Of a stretch of DNA of 64,000 nucleotides, positions 8,691-17,694 are shown piece after piece. Source of the stretch: Chitinispirillales bacterium (GTDB lineage: Bacteria; Fibrobacterota; Chitinivibrionia; Chitinivibrionales; Chitinispirillaceae); assembly GCA_031254105.1 (NCBI GenBank), contig JAIRVB010000039.1:1-64000 (forward strand), read 5' to 3'. Made by a program: the position numbers and the translations under genes. Below the pieces are notes generated by a model, which saw nothing but the letters and a program-made list of their open reading frames with translations, ran no database searches and had not been told where the DNA came from. The first letter of the stretch is position 1, and each line of letters opens with the position of its first letter.

Positions 8691-11600
8691 CTACCTTACT
8701 CCCAGTATTAACGATATTTCCTCTGTTTTGCCTTCTGATGTTTTGATCATTCCCTTTACTAAATAAGTACCCTCTGACACCGGTCTGCCCCTAGTGTCTT
8801 TAAAGTTCCATGAACCAACCATCCTCCGGGACTGCCCGGATGATTTATCGGTGATTTTAACTTTGCTGACAGCCTTGCCGGATGCGCTGAAAACGGTCAG
8901 AGTGCCTTTGTTAACACGGGTACCCTGACGGTAGAAATTGACGGTACCCGCGGATTTAGCAACCGGGTTCGGACCCGCGGTAAATTCTCCTGTGAGCGCA
9001 TTGACATTAGATGCGGATCCGGTTGAGTATAAAGGTACGCTTTTCGCCATGGCTGATTGGTACTTCGGTGCGCCGTATACTTCAAACGCCCTTACCTGTA
9101 CGAAATTTTTAGTTGAGTCTCCTTTGACAAAAAGACGCAGATATTGAGCCTGTGCGGTTATCAATGACTCATACCACCGGTTGCCAAAGCACGCTTTTTT
9201 ATTGATTATTTGGATCCATGGGTCAGATGAGTGAGATTTGATAAAGACGCTGAAAGTCTTGCTGACCCAATCTCCCAAAGTATCTCCAAAAAGGCGGATT
9301 CTTGAAAGATCATATACTTGTCCAAAGTTAAAATCTATCCACATGGTATCCGATACCCTTGAACCGGGCATTGAACTCTGAGGGTCGCCGCTTATGTTTC
9401 CATCCCACAATCCTTCTACCGGATTGGTTGGAGCGATCAGTCCGCAGTCGCCGGCGTATGTTAACCCATTGATCAAATTAGTGTGATAGGGATATTTAGG
9501 TTCACCGTATACTTCAAACGCCCGTACCTGTACGGAACCTTTGGTTGAGTCCCCTTTGACAAAAAGGCGTAAGTACTGAGCCTCGGCTATTGTTTCTGTT
9601 TCATACCACTGGTTGCCGAAACAGTTTTTATTTTTTACTATTTGTGTCCATTGATCCGACTCAAGCTGCTTAACATAGACGTCGAAAATTTTGCTGACCC
9701 AGTCACCATTCGCATCCCCAAAAAGGAGTACTCTTGAAAGACTGTATATTTGTCCGAAGTCAAACTCTACCCAAATAGAGTCAGATATCCTTGAACCTGG
9801 CATGGAAGACTGCGGATCTCCGCTTATATTTCCATTCCAAAGAGCGGTTACAGTATTTCCGGAAGCAAATAATCCGCAGTCACTGGAGTACGTTGACGCA
9901 TTGATCAGATTGACTTCGTTGAGATTAACAATGGGTATTGTTAACTGAACCGTGTCCTGATTGTTGTTAGCGTCCATTACCCTGATTGTGAGGGTTGAAG
10001 TTTGCACTTTCACAGGTATTCCGCTGATAATGCCGGATCCGCTGAGGCTGAGGCCTGCCGGCAGAGCTCCTGAAATAACGCTCCATGTATATGGCGCTCT
10101 TCCTCCGGAGACTGTAAGCGTATGAGAGTAACCACTCGCGGTCTCTCCTCCGGGAAGAGTAACAGTTGTAATTGCGGGCGGCAGATAATTCAGTTCGCCG
10201 TATGCTTCAAACCCCCGTATCTGTACAGAATTTTTAACCGAGTCTCCCATTACAAAAAGGCGCATGTACCGTCCCGAAGCTGTTGTCTGAAACTGATACC
10301 ACTGGTTGCCGAAACAGTTTTGGTTATTTACTACCGGCGTCCACGGGTCAGATAGATTGGTCTTGACAAAAACGCTGAAAGTTTTGCTGACCCAGTTGCT
10401 GTCGGCGTCTCCGAACAGGCGTACCATCGAAAGGTCATAAATTTGTCCGAAGTCAAATTCTACCCACATTGAACTAGAAGTTCCCGAACCTGGCATTGAG
10501 GCCTGCGGATTACCGCTTACATTTCCGTTCCACAGCGCTGTTACCGGATTTCTCGAATCAATACATCCGCAGTCGCCGGAATACGTTGAGGAATTAATCA
10601 AATTGACAAGATTAGAATTTATGACAGACAGAGTCATAGGTTTTATATCTTGCAAATTATTTACATCCGCTACCTTAACTATAAAAGCCCCGCTCTGGCT
10701 GTCTGTGAGTGTTCCGTTTATTATACCTGATCCGTTAAGGTTGAGACCGGCCGGTAAAGCTCCTGAAATAACGCTCCAAGTATATGGAGTTGTTCCGCCT
10801 GAGGCGGTGAGCATGTGGAAGTAGTTTGTGGAGGTTACCCCATCGGCAGGATTATTGGCTGTAATTACAAGCGCCTCATCGCCGGAGAGCGGATGCGGGT
10901 AAGTATAAGGCGTGTAGCCGGGCAGCTCCTCGTGAAAGTAATCCCTGTCAAGCATGAAGAAACTTTTGTGTCCGCTACGTACAGTTACTCCCACATTAGC
11001 GACATTATTGCCGCGAATCACTTCGTTATCCCATACATAAAGCATTCTGGTTTGATCGGGAGCGGGATACGTTGTGGAATTATGAGTGCCGTCGGTGCGG
11101 TTGGTGAGGATGATGGGAGTGCTGCTGTCATTGCCGATATTGTACTTGATCTTATTGTTAAAGATCACACCATCGCCTCCGCGTATCCAGATGCTGCTAA
11201 AAGCAGTACGTCCCGAATCATTAATTATGTTATTGTAAATTTCGTAGCTTCTGGAACCTCTGGAACTTCCGTATTCCAAACCGTGAACGTCAACTCCCTG
11301 AAAATTTTCTGCGTTGTTAACAATAGTATTGTAACGGAAAACATACTTGCCGCCATCATTGGAAGTGACAGCGTGACGGGTGTTACTGAAGTAGCAGTCT
11401 TCTATGTAGACAGCGTTTGCGGTACCCAGCTCAAGCGGTCGTGTCCACGCACTGTCTTTGTCTCCGTAAACTGCTACCCCATAGCCTAAGTTATTGATTG
11501 CGGGACGGTAAATATCGATAAAGTCGCAATGCCGTATGAGTCCGCGGCTATTTCCGGTTATGTACGCGCCTGAGTGCCCGAAGTTTTTGAACTTGACATC

Positions 11601-12065
11601 GAAGATATGAAAATTCGCGCCGTAATTTACCTGTATGCCTCTGTCCTGTAAGGTTGAGGGGGAAGAAATGATACCGGAGATTGTAAACCCTCCGATTGTT
11701 GTTTGATACCCGTTACTCCCGTTGACTACAAACATTGCCGTTACGGAGGAGCCTGACTTGTTAAGAACAGTTGAGTTTTTACCCGCGCCCAAAACGGTAA
11801 TTCCTGCATTCATGGTAACGCTGCCGTTAAAAGTGAATGTGCCTGCCGGAATTTTAACAGTATCGCCCGCTGCCGCCGAAGCTTGATTAACGGCTGTTTG
11901 AATTTCTGTGGTTGTTCCTCCTGTCGCGTTAATGATTTTGGCATGAGCGCCGGGATGATACGAAAGAAGCATGCTTGACAGCAAAACAGATGCTTTAAAG
12001 TAGCATTGCCCCCTGTGTTTGATTTTTGGGAATTGACTGTAAGCGCCTTTGAAGAAACTCATCAC
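8691..12065 (-). CDS. Secreted beta-helix protein with Ig-like and triple discoidin domains, T9SS-like C-terminus
   Basis: A 1124-residue exported protein. The N-terminus has a signal-like hydrophobic segment (SVLLSSMLLSYHPGAHA, ending near residue 42). Residues 45-395 form a right-handed beta-helix of the pectate-lyase/parallel-repeat type (AGDTVKIPAGTF, many N-N-x-I turns). Then come a putative Ig module (GGTTPYTWSVISGALPAGL, about 398-480), discoidin/F5-8C domain 1 (485-630), a second Ig module (632-715), and discoidin domains 2 and 3 (717-1000). Discoidin copies share MPGSxxSxxMWVEFDFGQIY and YxRLFVxGDS. The last 90 residues (FTAGPNPVAKSAGTVNFYRQ onward, ending LILGVR) resemble type IX secretion sorting/FlgD-like Ig domains and recur nearly unchanged in the neighbouring gene. 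It likely binds or cleaves a polysaccharide at the cell surface. Catalytic residues of a specific lyase family could not be identified. Confidence 0.85.
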   Translation of the reverse strand: MMSFFKGAYSQFPKIKHRGQCYFKASVLLSSMLLSYHPGAHAKIINATGGTTTEIQTAVNQASAAAGDTVKIPAGTFTFNGSVTMNAGITVLGAGKNSTVLNKSGSSVTAMFVVNGSNGYQTTIGGFTISGIISSPSTLQDRGIQVNYGANFHIFDVKFKNFGHSGAYITGNSRGLIRHCDFIDIYRPAINNLGYGVAVYGDKDSAWTRPLELGTANAVYIEDCYFSNTRHAVTSNDGGKYVFRYNTIVNNAENFQGVDVHGLEYGSSRGSRSYEIYNNIINDSGRTAFSSIWIRGGDGVIFNNKIKYNIGNDSSTPIILTNRTDGTHNSTTYPAPDQTRMLYVWDNEVIRGNNVANVGVTVRSGHKSFFMLDRDYFHEELPGYTPYTYPHPLSGDEALVITANNPADGVTSTNYFHMLTASGGTTPYTWSVISGALPAGLNLNGSGIINGTLTDSQSGAFIVKVADVNNLQDIKPMTLSVINSNLVNLINSSTYSGDCGCIDSRNPVTALWNGNVSGNPQASMPGSGTSSSMWVEFDFGQIYDLSMVRLFGDADSNWVSKTFSVFVKTNLSDPWTPVVNNQNCFGNQWYQFQTTASGRYMRLFVMGDSVKNSVQIRGFEAYGELNYLPPAITTVTLPGGETASGYSHTLTVSGGRAPYTWSVISGALPAGLSLSGSGIISGIPVKVQTSTLTIRVMDANNNQDTVQLTIPIVNLNEVNLINASTYSSDCGLFASGNTVTALWNGNISGDPQSSMPGSRISDSIWVEFDFGQIYSLSRVLLFGDANGDWVSKIFDVYVKQLESDQWTQIVKNKNCFGNQWYETETIAEAQYLRLFVKGDSTKGSVQVRAFEVYGEPKYPYHTNLINGLTYAGDCGLIAPTNPVEGLWDGNISGDPQSSMPGSRVSDTMWIDFNFGQVYDLSRIRLFGDTLGDWVSKTFSVFIKSHSSDPWIQIINKKACFGNRWYESLITAQAQYLRLFVKGDSTKNFVQVRAFEVYGAPKYQSAMAKSVPLYSTGSASNVNALTGEFTAGPNPVAKSAGTVNFYRQGTRVNKGTLTVFSASGKAVSKVKITDKSSGQSRRMVGSWNFKDTRGRPVSEGTYLVKGMIKTSEGKTEEISLILGVR

Positions 12066-12509
12066 AAAACTCCTTTGATAGTTGGTGAATGAGGAATTAT
12101 TTATATAGCGGAACTTGTTTCGAACCGCTTGTTATTGCCTGACAGACTCTCTCCAGAAAAGAAAGACTAAACAACTTTAGATTTTATCAATACATATGAA
12201 CAGATGATACATCCATTCAAAAGTATTTTCATGTACCAAGCGTACAACGCTAAAATATTAATCTGAAATATTAAAATGCAAGTTATTTGATGATAAAATT
12301 TATTAGTACGCGAATCAGAGTAAAATTAAACTTCACCGGCCCGGAAATAATATTAAATTTTTTATTTTGTATTTAATGTGGTTATAAATTATCTTCATAA
12401 ATGTAAAATTAAACAATATGATCATAGCAAGTATAAGTACATTTAATGTCAGAAGTATTGCATAACATAATATTTATAATATTTTCATACCTTAACAAAG
12501 GAGGAACAG
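12066..12509. promoter_or_regulatory. Divergent intergenic region between two secreted-protein genes
   Basis: This 444-bp AT-rich gap separates two outward-facing genes and must hold both promoters. Strong ribosome binding sites are seen at each end: GGAGTT (complement of AACTCC at 12066-12071) for the minus gene and AAAGGAGGAACAG for the plus gene. No convincing -35/-10 pair or operator palindrome could be singled out. Confidence 0.5.
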
Positions 12510-15500
12510 ATGAAAGGAAGTGCTTTCACAAAAGTTATGGCCTTGTCTATGCTTTTATTGGCAAGTGCGACAGGATTCGCGAATACGTGGAGTTGCGGAG
12601 CCAATGTTACCGCAACTTTAACGAGTGGGACCCTTACCATCAGCGGTTCGGGAAATATGACGAATTATTATCTCCCTTCCGACGCGCCCTGGAATTACGC
12701 GAGGAACACAATTACCAATGTGGTTATTCAAAATGGAGTGACCTCTATCGGAAGTATGGCGTTTTACAATTTCAGCAATTTAACATCTGTAACTATTCCG
12801 GGCAGCGTAACGGCTATCGGGGACTTTACGTTTTTTGGCTGCGGCAGTTTAACATCCGTAACCATTCCAAATAATGTGACTTATATCGGAAACGGAGCGT
12901 TTTCCGGCTGCGCCAGTTTAACATCAGTAACCATCCCGGATAACGTGGCTTATATAGGATATGAAGCGTTCTCCGGCTGCAAAAACTTGATATCGGTGAG
13001 TATTTCCGAAAACGTGACTTCTATTGAATGGGGTACGTTTTCCGGCTGCAGCGGCTTAACATCTATAACCATTCCCGCGGGTGTGACCTCCATAGAAGGC
13101 AGCGCGTTTTCGGGTTGTGTCAGTTTAAAATCAATGATCAGCTTAAATTGTGTACCGCCCACAGTAACGTCACAGACGTTTAGTGGTTTAAACCTGGCTG
13201 CTTGTATGCTGTTTGTAAAGCAAGATAACATCGTTGACTACAGAGTAACCGACTACTGGAAAGATTTTGGAAATTTTAAATCTATCGTAAAGATGTTTAC
13301 CGTAACATTTAATTCGCAGGGCGGCAGTGATGTAATTTCACAGAGCGTAGTGTCCGGCGGTAAGGTAGGGGAGCCTTCTGTCCCGACCCGCACTGATCAC
13401 ATTTTCGCTGGCTGGTATACAGATACAACATACGCCGTCGCGTGGGATTTTAATACCGGCACCGTATCATCGGATATAACACTTTACGCAAAATGGATAT
13501 TCGGTTGGGATTGCGGCGCTGTGCCGGGAACCGTTTTTGCCACTATAGATAACGGAACGCTTACCATAAGCGGTACGGGGGCTATGGCAAATTACACTTC
13601 CACAAGTTCTATTCCCTGGTATAATTACGCGGATTCCGTTATCAATGTCGTAATTGAAGACGGCGTTACTTCCATAGGAGCTATGGCGTTTTACAATTTC
13701 AATAATTTAATTTCCGCGAACATTTCGGAAAGTGTAACTTTAATAGGAGATGGAGCTTTTCACAATTGTAACAGCTTAACATCCATAACCATTCCCGACA
13801 GTGTAAAATCTATAGGAAATGAGGCGTTTGCCGGTTGTGTAAGTTTAGCTTCCATAACTATTCCAAACAGCGTGACTAGTATCGGAAGCTGGGCTTTTTA
13901 TTATTGTACCGGTTTAGAGTCCATAACCATTCCCGACAGTGTTACGTCTATCGAAAATCATACGTTTTACTATTGCAGCGGTTTAACATCCGTAACGATT
14001 CCAAACGGCGTGACCGCTATCGGAGACAGCGCGTTTTTCGGTTGCAGCGGCTTAACATCAATAATCCTTCCCAGCAGTGTGGAGTCTATCGGAGACATGG
14101 CGCTTTCCTGCAGTAATTTAACAACTGTGATAAGTCTGAATCCGTCTGCGCCCGTATTATCATCAAATGCATTCTTCGGTGTAGACTTAGCTGCTTGTAC
14201 TTTGTTAGTGCCCGAAGGCAGCGTTGCAGCGTATAGCGCGGCCAACATCTGGGGAGATTTTGGAACTATAATGTCTACGACAGAAACGTCGTTCACTGTG
14301 ACATTCGATTCGCGGGGCGGCAGCGGTGTAGGTTCACAAACCGTAGTTTTCGGCGGCCTTGTGACAGAGCCCGCTGTCCCTGTCTTTACGAATTATATTT
14401 TCGGCGGCTGGTATACGGATACCACATACGCTGCCGTGCGGGATTTCCTTACCGGCACCGTATCCTCAAATATAACGCTTTACGCCAAGTGGACATTCGG
14501 CTGGGACTGCGGCGCGGTGCCGGGAACCGTTTTTGCCACTTTAGGCAATGGGGTACTTACCATAAGCGGTACGGGGGCTATGGCAAATTACACTTCCACA
14601 AGCTCTATTCCCTGGTATAATTATGTAAATTCCATTACCGATGTTGTAATTGAAGATGGAGTTACTTCTATAGGAAACAGAGCGTTTTTGTTCTCCACCA
14701 ACTTAACATCCGTAACCATTCCCTCAAGCGTGACTTCTATCGGAGAGTACGCATTTTTGCTTTGCACCAGTCTGAAGTCCGTAACAAGTTTAAACCCTGT
14801 GCCGCCCGTTATAACGTACTATACGTTTGATGGTGTAAATCAGGCGGCCTGTACTTTAACTGTGCCGCAAAACGGCAGCGCCGCTTACAGCACGGCTGAT
14901 TACTGGAAAAATTTCGGAGTTATAATATCTATCGTAGATACATTTACCGTAACATTTGATTCGCGGGGCGGCAGCGGAGTGGGTTCGGTAACCGTAGCTT
15001 CCGGCGGCCTTGTGACAGAGCCCGCTATCCCTGTCTTTACGAATTATATTTTCGGCGGCTGGTATACGGATACTACATACACTGCCGCGTGGGATTTTGG
15101 TACCGGTGCCGTGTTATCAGATATAACGCTTTACGCCAAGTGGACATTCGGCTGGGACTGCGGCGCGGTGCCGGGAACCGTTTTTGCCACTTTAAACAAT
15201 GGGGTATTTACCATAAGCGGTACGGGAGCTATGGCAAATTACTCCTCTCCTGGTAATATTCCCTGGTATAGTTATGCAGATTCCATTACCGGCGTTGTAA
15301 TTAATGATGGTGTGACAACTATCGGAAACATGGCGTTTCTGTTTTGCGATAAATTAGCATCCATAACCATTCCCTCAAGCGTGGCTTCTATCGGAAACTA
15401 CGCGTTTCTGTTTTGCGATAACTTAACATCCGTAACAACCTTGAATCCTGTGCCGCTCGCCGTATCAGCGTCTACGTTTGATGGTTTAAATCTGGCGGCC

Positions 15501-17336
15501 TGTACCCTTACTGTGCTGCCGGGCAGTGTCGCGGCTTACAGTATGGCTGATTACTGGAAAGATTTCGGAAACATTAATTATCTCGTAAAGATCTTCACCG
15601 TAACATTCGACTCTAAAGGCGGCAGCAGCGTAAGCGCGCAATCCGTAAATATCGGCACTCTTGTGATAGAGCCAGCTGTTCCTGTCTTTACGAATTATAT
15701 TTTCGGCGGCTGGTATACGGATACGGCATACGGTACCGCGTGGAATTTTAGTACCGGCGTTGTACTGTCGGATATGACCCTTTACGCCGGGTGGATGCTT
15801 GGCTGGGACATCGGCGTGATTCCGGGAACCGTTTTCGCCACTTTAGACAACGGGGTACTTACCATAAGCGGTGTGGGAGCTATGGCAAATTACTCCTCCC
15901 CCAGTAATATTCCCTGGTATATTTACGCGGATTCCATTACCAGTGCTGTAATTAATGAAGGCGTAACAACTATCGGGAAAATGGCGTTTCTGTTTTGCGA
16001 TAAATTAGAATCCGTAGCCATTCCCTCAAGTGTGGCTTCTATCGGGGACTACGCGTTTATGTTTTGCGACAACTTAACATCCGTAACAAGTTTGAATCCT
16101 GTGCCGCCTGCCGTATCGGCATCTACGTTTGATGGTTTAAATCTGGCGGCCTGTACGCTGTTTGTGCTGCCAGGCAGTGTTGGGGCCTACAGCGCGGTTG
16201 ATCCCTGGAAAAATTTCGGTAATATAAGATCAACGACCGGGGAGGTATTTTTTACCGTAACATTTGATTCGCGGGGAGGCAGCAGTGTGGGTTCGGTAAG
16301 CGTAGTTTCCGGCGGTCTTGTGATACCACCTATTAATCCGACTCTCTTAAATAATCTCTTTGCCGGCTGGTATACGGATACTACATACACTACCGCGTGG
16401 GATTTCCTTACCGGTACCGTATCATCAAATATCACCCTTTACGCCAAATGGTCGCTTGGCTGGGACATCGGCGCGGTTCCGGGAACAGTTTTCGCCACTT
16501 TCGACAATGGGGTACTTACCATAAGCGGTACGGGAGCTATGGCAGACTACTCCTCCCCCAGTAATATTCCCTGGAATATTTACGCGGATTCCATTGCCAG
16601 CGTTGTAATTAATGATGGGATTATTTCCATAGGACAAGCTTCTTTTGCTCTTTGTTCCGCTTTAACATCAGTAACCATACCTAACAGCGTAACTTCTATC
16701 GGAGTCGCCGCGTTTCAGAATTGTATCGGGCTGACTTCCGTAACCATTCCTGCCGGTGTGACTACTCTGGGATTAAATGCGTTTTCCAATTGTACCGGTT
16801 TAACATCAGTAACCAGTTTAAGTCCTGTACCGCTTACATTGCTGTTATCTTCAAATCTATTTTTAAATGTTAATACCTCACTCTGTACCCTGTATGTTCC
16901 GACATTAGCCAGTCTTCCTCTTTATGTCGCGGCTGTTATCTGGGGAGATTTTGGAACTATAATGGTTACGGGCGGACTTATTAAAAAACTTCCGGACGCG
17001 GCAGAGGCGGCCGCGCCGCTTGGTTCGATGACAAGTGAGTTTACCGCAGGCCCGAATCCGGTTGCGAAATCTGCGGGCGCCGTCAACTTCTACCGTCAAG
17101 GTAAGAGCGTTGAGAACGGCACACTGACAATTTTCAACGCGTCGGGCAGTGTTGTGAACAGGATCAGAATCACCGATAAATCCGCGGGGGAGCTGTCCCG
17201 CAGACAGATCGGGACATGGAACCTCAAAGACACTAAGGGACGTTCGGTATCTGAAGGCACATATCTTGTAAGGGGTAGTGTCAAGACATCAGACGGCAAG
17301 ACTGAGAAAGTGTCGTTTATGTTAGGCGTCCGGTAA
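12510..17336 (+). CDS. Giant secreted BspA-type LRR / InlB B-repeat protein, T9SS-like C-terminus
   Basis: A 1608-residue exported protein with signal peptide MKGSAFTKVMALSMLLLASA (cleavage near FAN). It is built from six leucine-rich modules of the BspA/LRR_5 type (repeats such as LTSVTIPNSVTSIGxxAF), each opening with W-D/S-C/I-G...VFATxxNGxLTISGTGAM, separated by five InlB B-repeats (FTVTFDSRGG ... GWYTDTTY ... ITLYAKW). The last 90 residues (FTAGPNPVAKSAGAVNFYRQ to MLGVR) are nearly the same as in the divergent neighbour and resemble a type IX sorting domain. BspA LRR proteins commonly mediate adhesion in surface-attached bacteria. AAAGGAGGAACAG gives a very strong ribosome binding site. 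Modules 3 to 6 are spaced about 650 bp apart and very similar in DNA, so copy number may vary between strains. Confidence 0.92.
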   Translation: MKGSAFTKVMALSMLLLASATGFANTWSCGANVTATLTSGTLTISGSGNMTNYYLPSDAPWNYARNTITNVVIQNGVTSIGSMAFYNFSNLTSVTIPGSVTAIGDFTFFGCGSLTSVTIPNNVTYIGNGAFSGCASLTSVTIPDNVAYIGYEAFSGCKNLISVSISENVTSIEWGTFSGCSGLTSITIPAGVTSIEGSAFSGCVSLKSMISLNCVPPTVTSQTFSGLNLAACMLFVKQDNIVDYRVTDYWKDFGNFKSIVKMFTVTFNSQGGSDVISQSVVSGGKVGEPSVPTRTDHIFAGWYTDTTYAVAWDFNTGTVSSDITLYAKWIFGWDCGAVPGTVFATIDNGTLTISGTGAMANYTSTSSIPWYNYADSVINVVIEDGVTSIGAMAFYNFNNLISANISESVTLIGDGAFHNCNSLTSITIPDSVKSIGNEAFAGCVSLASITIPNSVTSIGSWAFYYCTGLESITIPDSVTSIENHTFYYCSGLTSVTIPNGVTAIGDSAFFGCSGLTSIILPSSVESIGDMALSCSNLTTVISLNPSAPVLSSNAFFGVDLAACTLLVPEGSVAAYSAANIWGDFGTIMSTTETSFTVTFDSRGGSGVGSQTVVFGGLVTEPAVPVFTNYIFGGWYTDTTYAAVRDFLTGTVSSNITLYAKWTFGWDCGAVPGTVFATLGNGVLTISGTGAMANYTSTSSIPWYNYVNSITDVVIEDGVTSIGNRAFLFSTNLTSVTIPSSVTSIGEYAFLLCTSLKSVTSLNPVPPVITYYTFDGVNQAACTLTVPQNGSAAYSTADYWKNFGVIISIVDTFTVTFDSRGGSGVGSVTVASGGLVTEPAIPVFTNYIFGGWYTDTTYTAAWDFGTGAVLSDITLYAKWTFGWDCGAVPGTVFATLNNGVFTISGTGAMANYSSPGNIPWYSYADSITGVVINDGVTTIGNMAFLFCDKLASITIPSSVASIGNYAFLFCDNLTSVTTLNPVPLAVSASTFDGLNLAACTLTVLPGSVAAYSMADYWKDFGNINYLVKIFTVTFDSKGGSSVSAQSVNIGTLVIEPAVPVFTNYIFGGWYTDTAYGTAWNFSTGVVLSDMTLYAGWMLGWDIGVIPGTVFATLDNGVLTISGVGAMANYSSPSNIPWYIYADSITSAVINEGVTTIGKMAFLFCDKLESVAIPSSVASIGDYAFMFCDNLTSVTSLNPVPPAVSASTFDGLNLAACTLFVLPGSVGAYSAVDPWKNFGNIRSTTGEVFFTVTFDSRGGSSVGSVSVVSGGLVIPPINPTLLNNLFAGWYTDTTYTTAWDFLTGTVSSNITLYAKWSLGWDIGAVPGTVFATFDNGVLTISGTGAMADYSSPSNIPWNIYADSIASVVINDGIISIGQASFALCSALTSVTIPNSVTSIGVAAFQNCIGLTSVTIPAGVTTLGLNAFSNCTGLTSVTSLSPVPLTLLLSSNLFLNVNTSLCTLYVPTLASLPLYVAAVIWGDFGTIMVTGGLIKKLPDAAEAAAPLGSMTSEFTAGPNPVAKSAGAVNFYRQGKSVENGTLTIFNASGSVVNRIRITDKSAGELSRRQIGTWNLKDTKGRSVSEGTYLVRGSVKTSDGKTEKVSFMLGVR
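13500..16640 (+). repeat. Tandem coding modules (LRR + InlB B-repeat)
   Basis: Module starts (GGxTGGGAyTGCGGCGC or the GGGACATCGGCG variant) fall near 13503, 14500, 15149, 15801 and 16457. The last four are 650-656 bp apart and share long near-identical stretches, for example around TATTTTCGGCGGCTGGTATA and ACCATAAGCGGTACGGG. Such tandem identity allows expansion or contraction by homologous recombination. Confidence 0.85.
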
Positions 17337-17363
17337 GTGCGGCAGCCGCGGAGGTTTAAACAG

Positions 17364-17398
17364 TACGGGCGGCCCGTTTGAGGCCGCCCGTATTTTTT
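17364..17398 (+). terminator. Rho-independent terminator of the LRR gene
   Basis: Arms TACGGGCGGCC and GGCCGCCCGTA (17364-17374 and 17382-17392) with a 7-base loop, followed directly by TTTTTT. It lies 28 bases after the stop codon of the LRR protein. Confidence 0.9.
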
Positions 17399-17500
17399 AC
17401 ATTCAGCGTTTTTCTTTGGTATACCTCTTGCTACCTTAAATTACCCAAACGAGTTTTCCCGAATAAAGTTGCCAAATTAGAAAAAATGTACAGGTATGAG

Positions 17501-17630
17501 TTTTATAATAATTCAACTTCAAAATAGATGTGCGAACGCGGAAATAAAAGATCAGATCACCTCATTTCTGCATTCTGCCATCTATTTCTGCATTAATAAA
17601 ACTCTTTTTCAAGTTGAATGACTATAAAAG
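17501..17630. repeat. MITE-like element with terminal inverted repeats
   Basis: About 130 bp bounded by imperfect inverted repeats: the left end TTTTATAATAATTCAACTTC and, at the right end, its mirror AAGTTGAATGACTATAAAAG. The interior carries ATTTCTGCATTCTGCCAT. Parts recur elsewhere: 17590-17626 is identical to 39304-39340, and the left half recurs inverted and diverged at 23139-23186. It has no coding capacity. It lies directly upstream of the trehalose synthase gene. Confidence 0.65.
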
Positions 17631-17694
17631 AATAATACCTTAACCGTTTTTATTTGCAACTGACAACTAAATCCGAGAAAGGCTGCCGTTTGCT

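Noticed and set aside
10815-11489. A 224-residue plus-strand frame opposite the beta-helix gene.
   Set aside because: It is fully antisense to a strongly supported gene with repeat structure; low-complexity Val/Ile-rich product fits a shadow of repetitive beta-strand codons.
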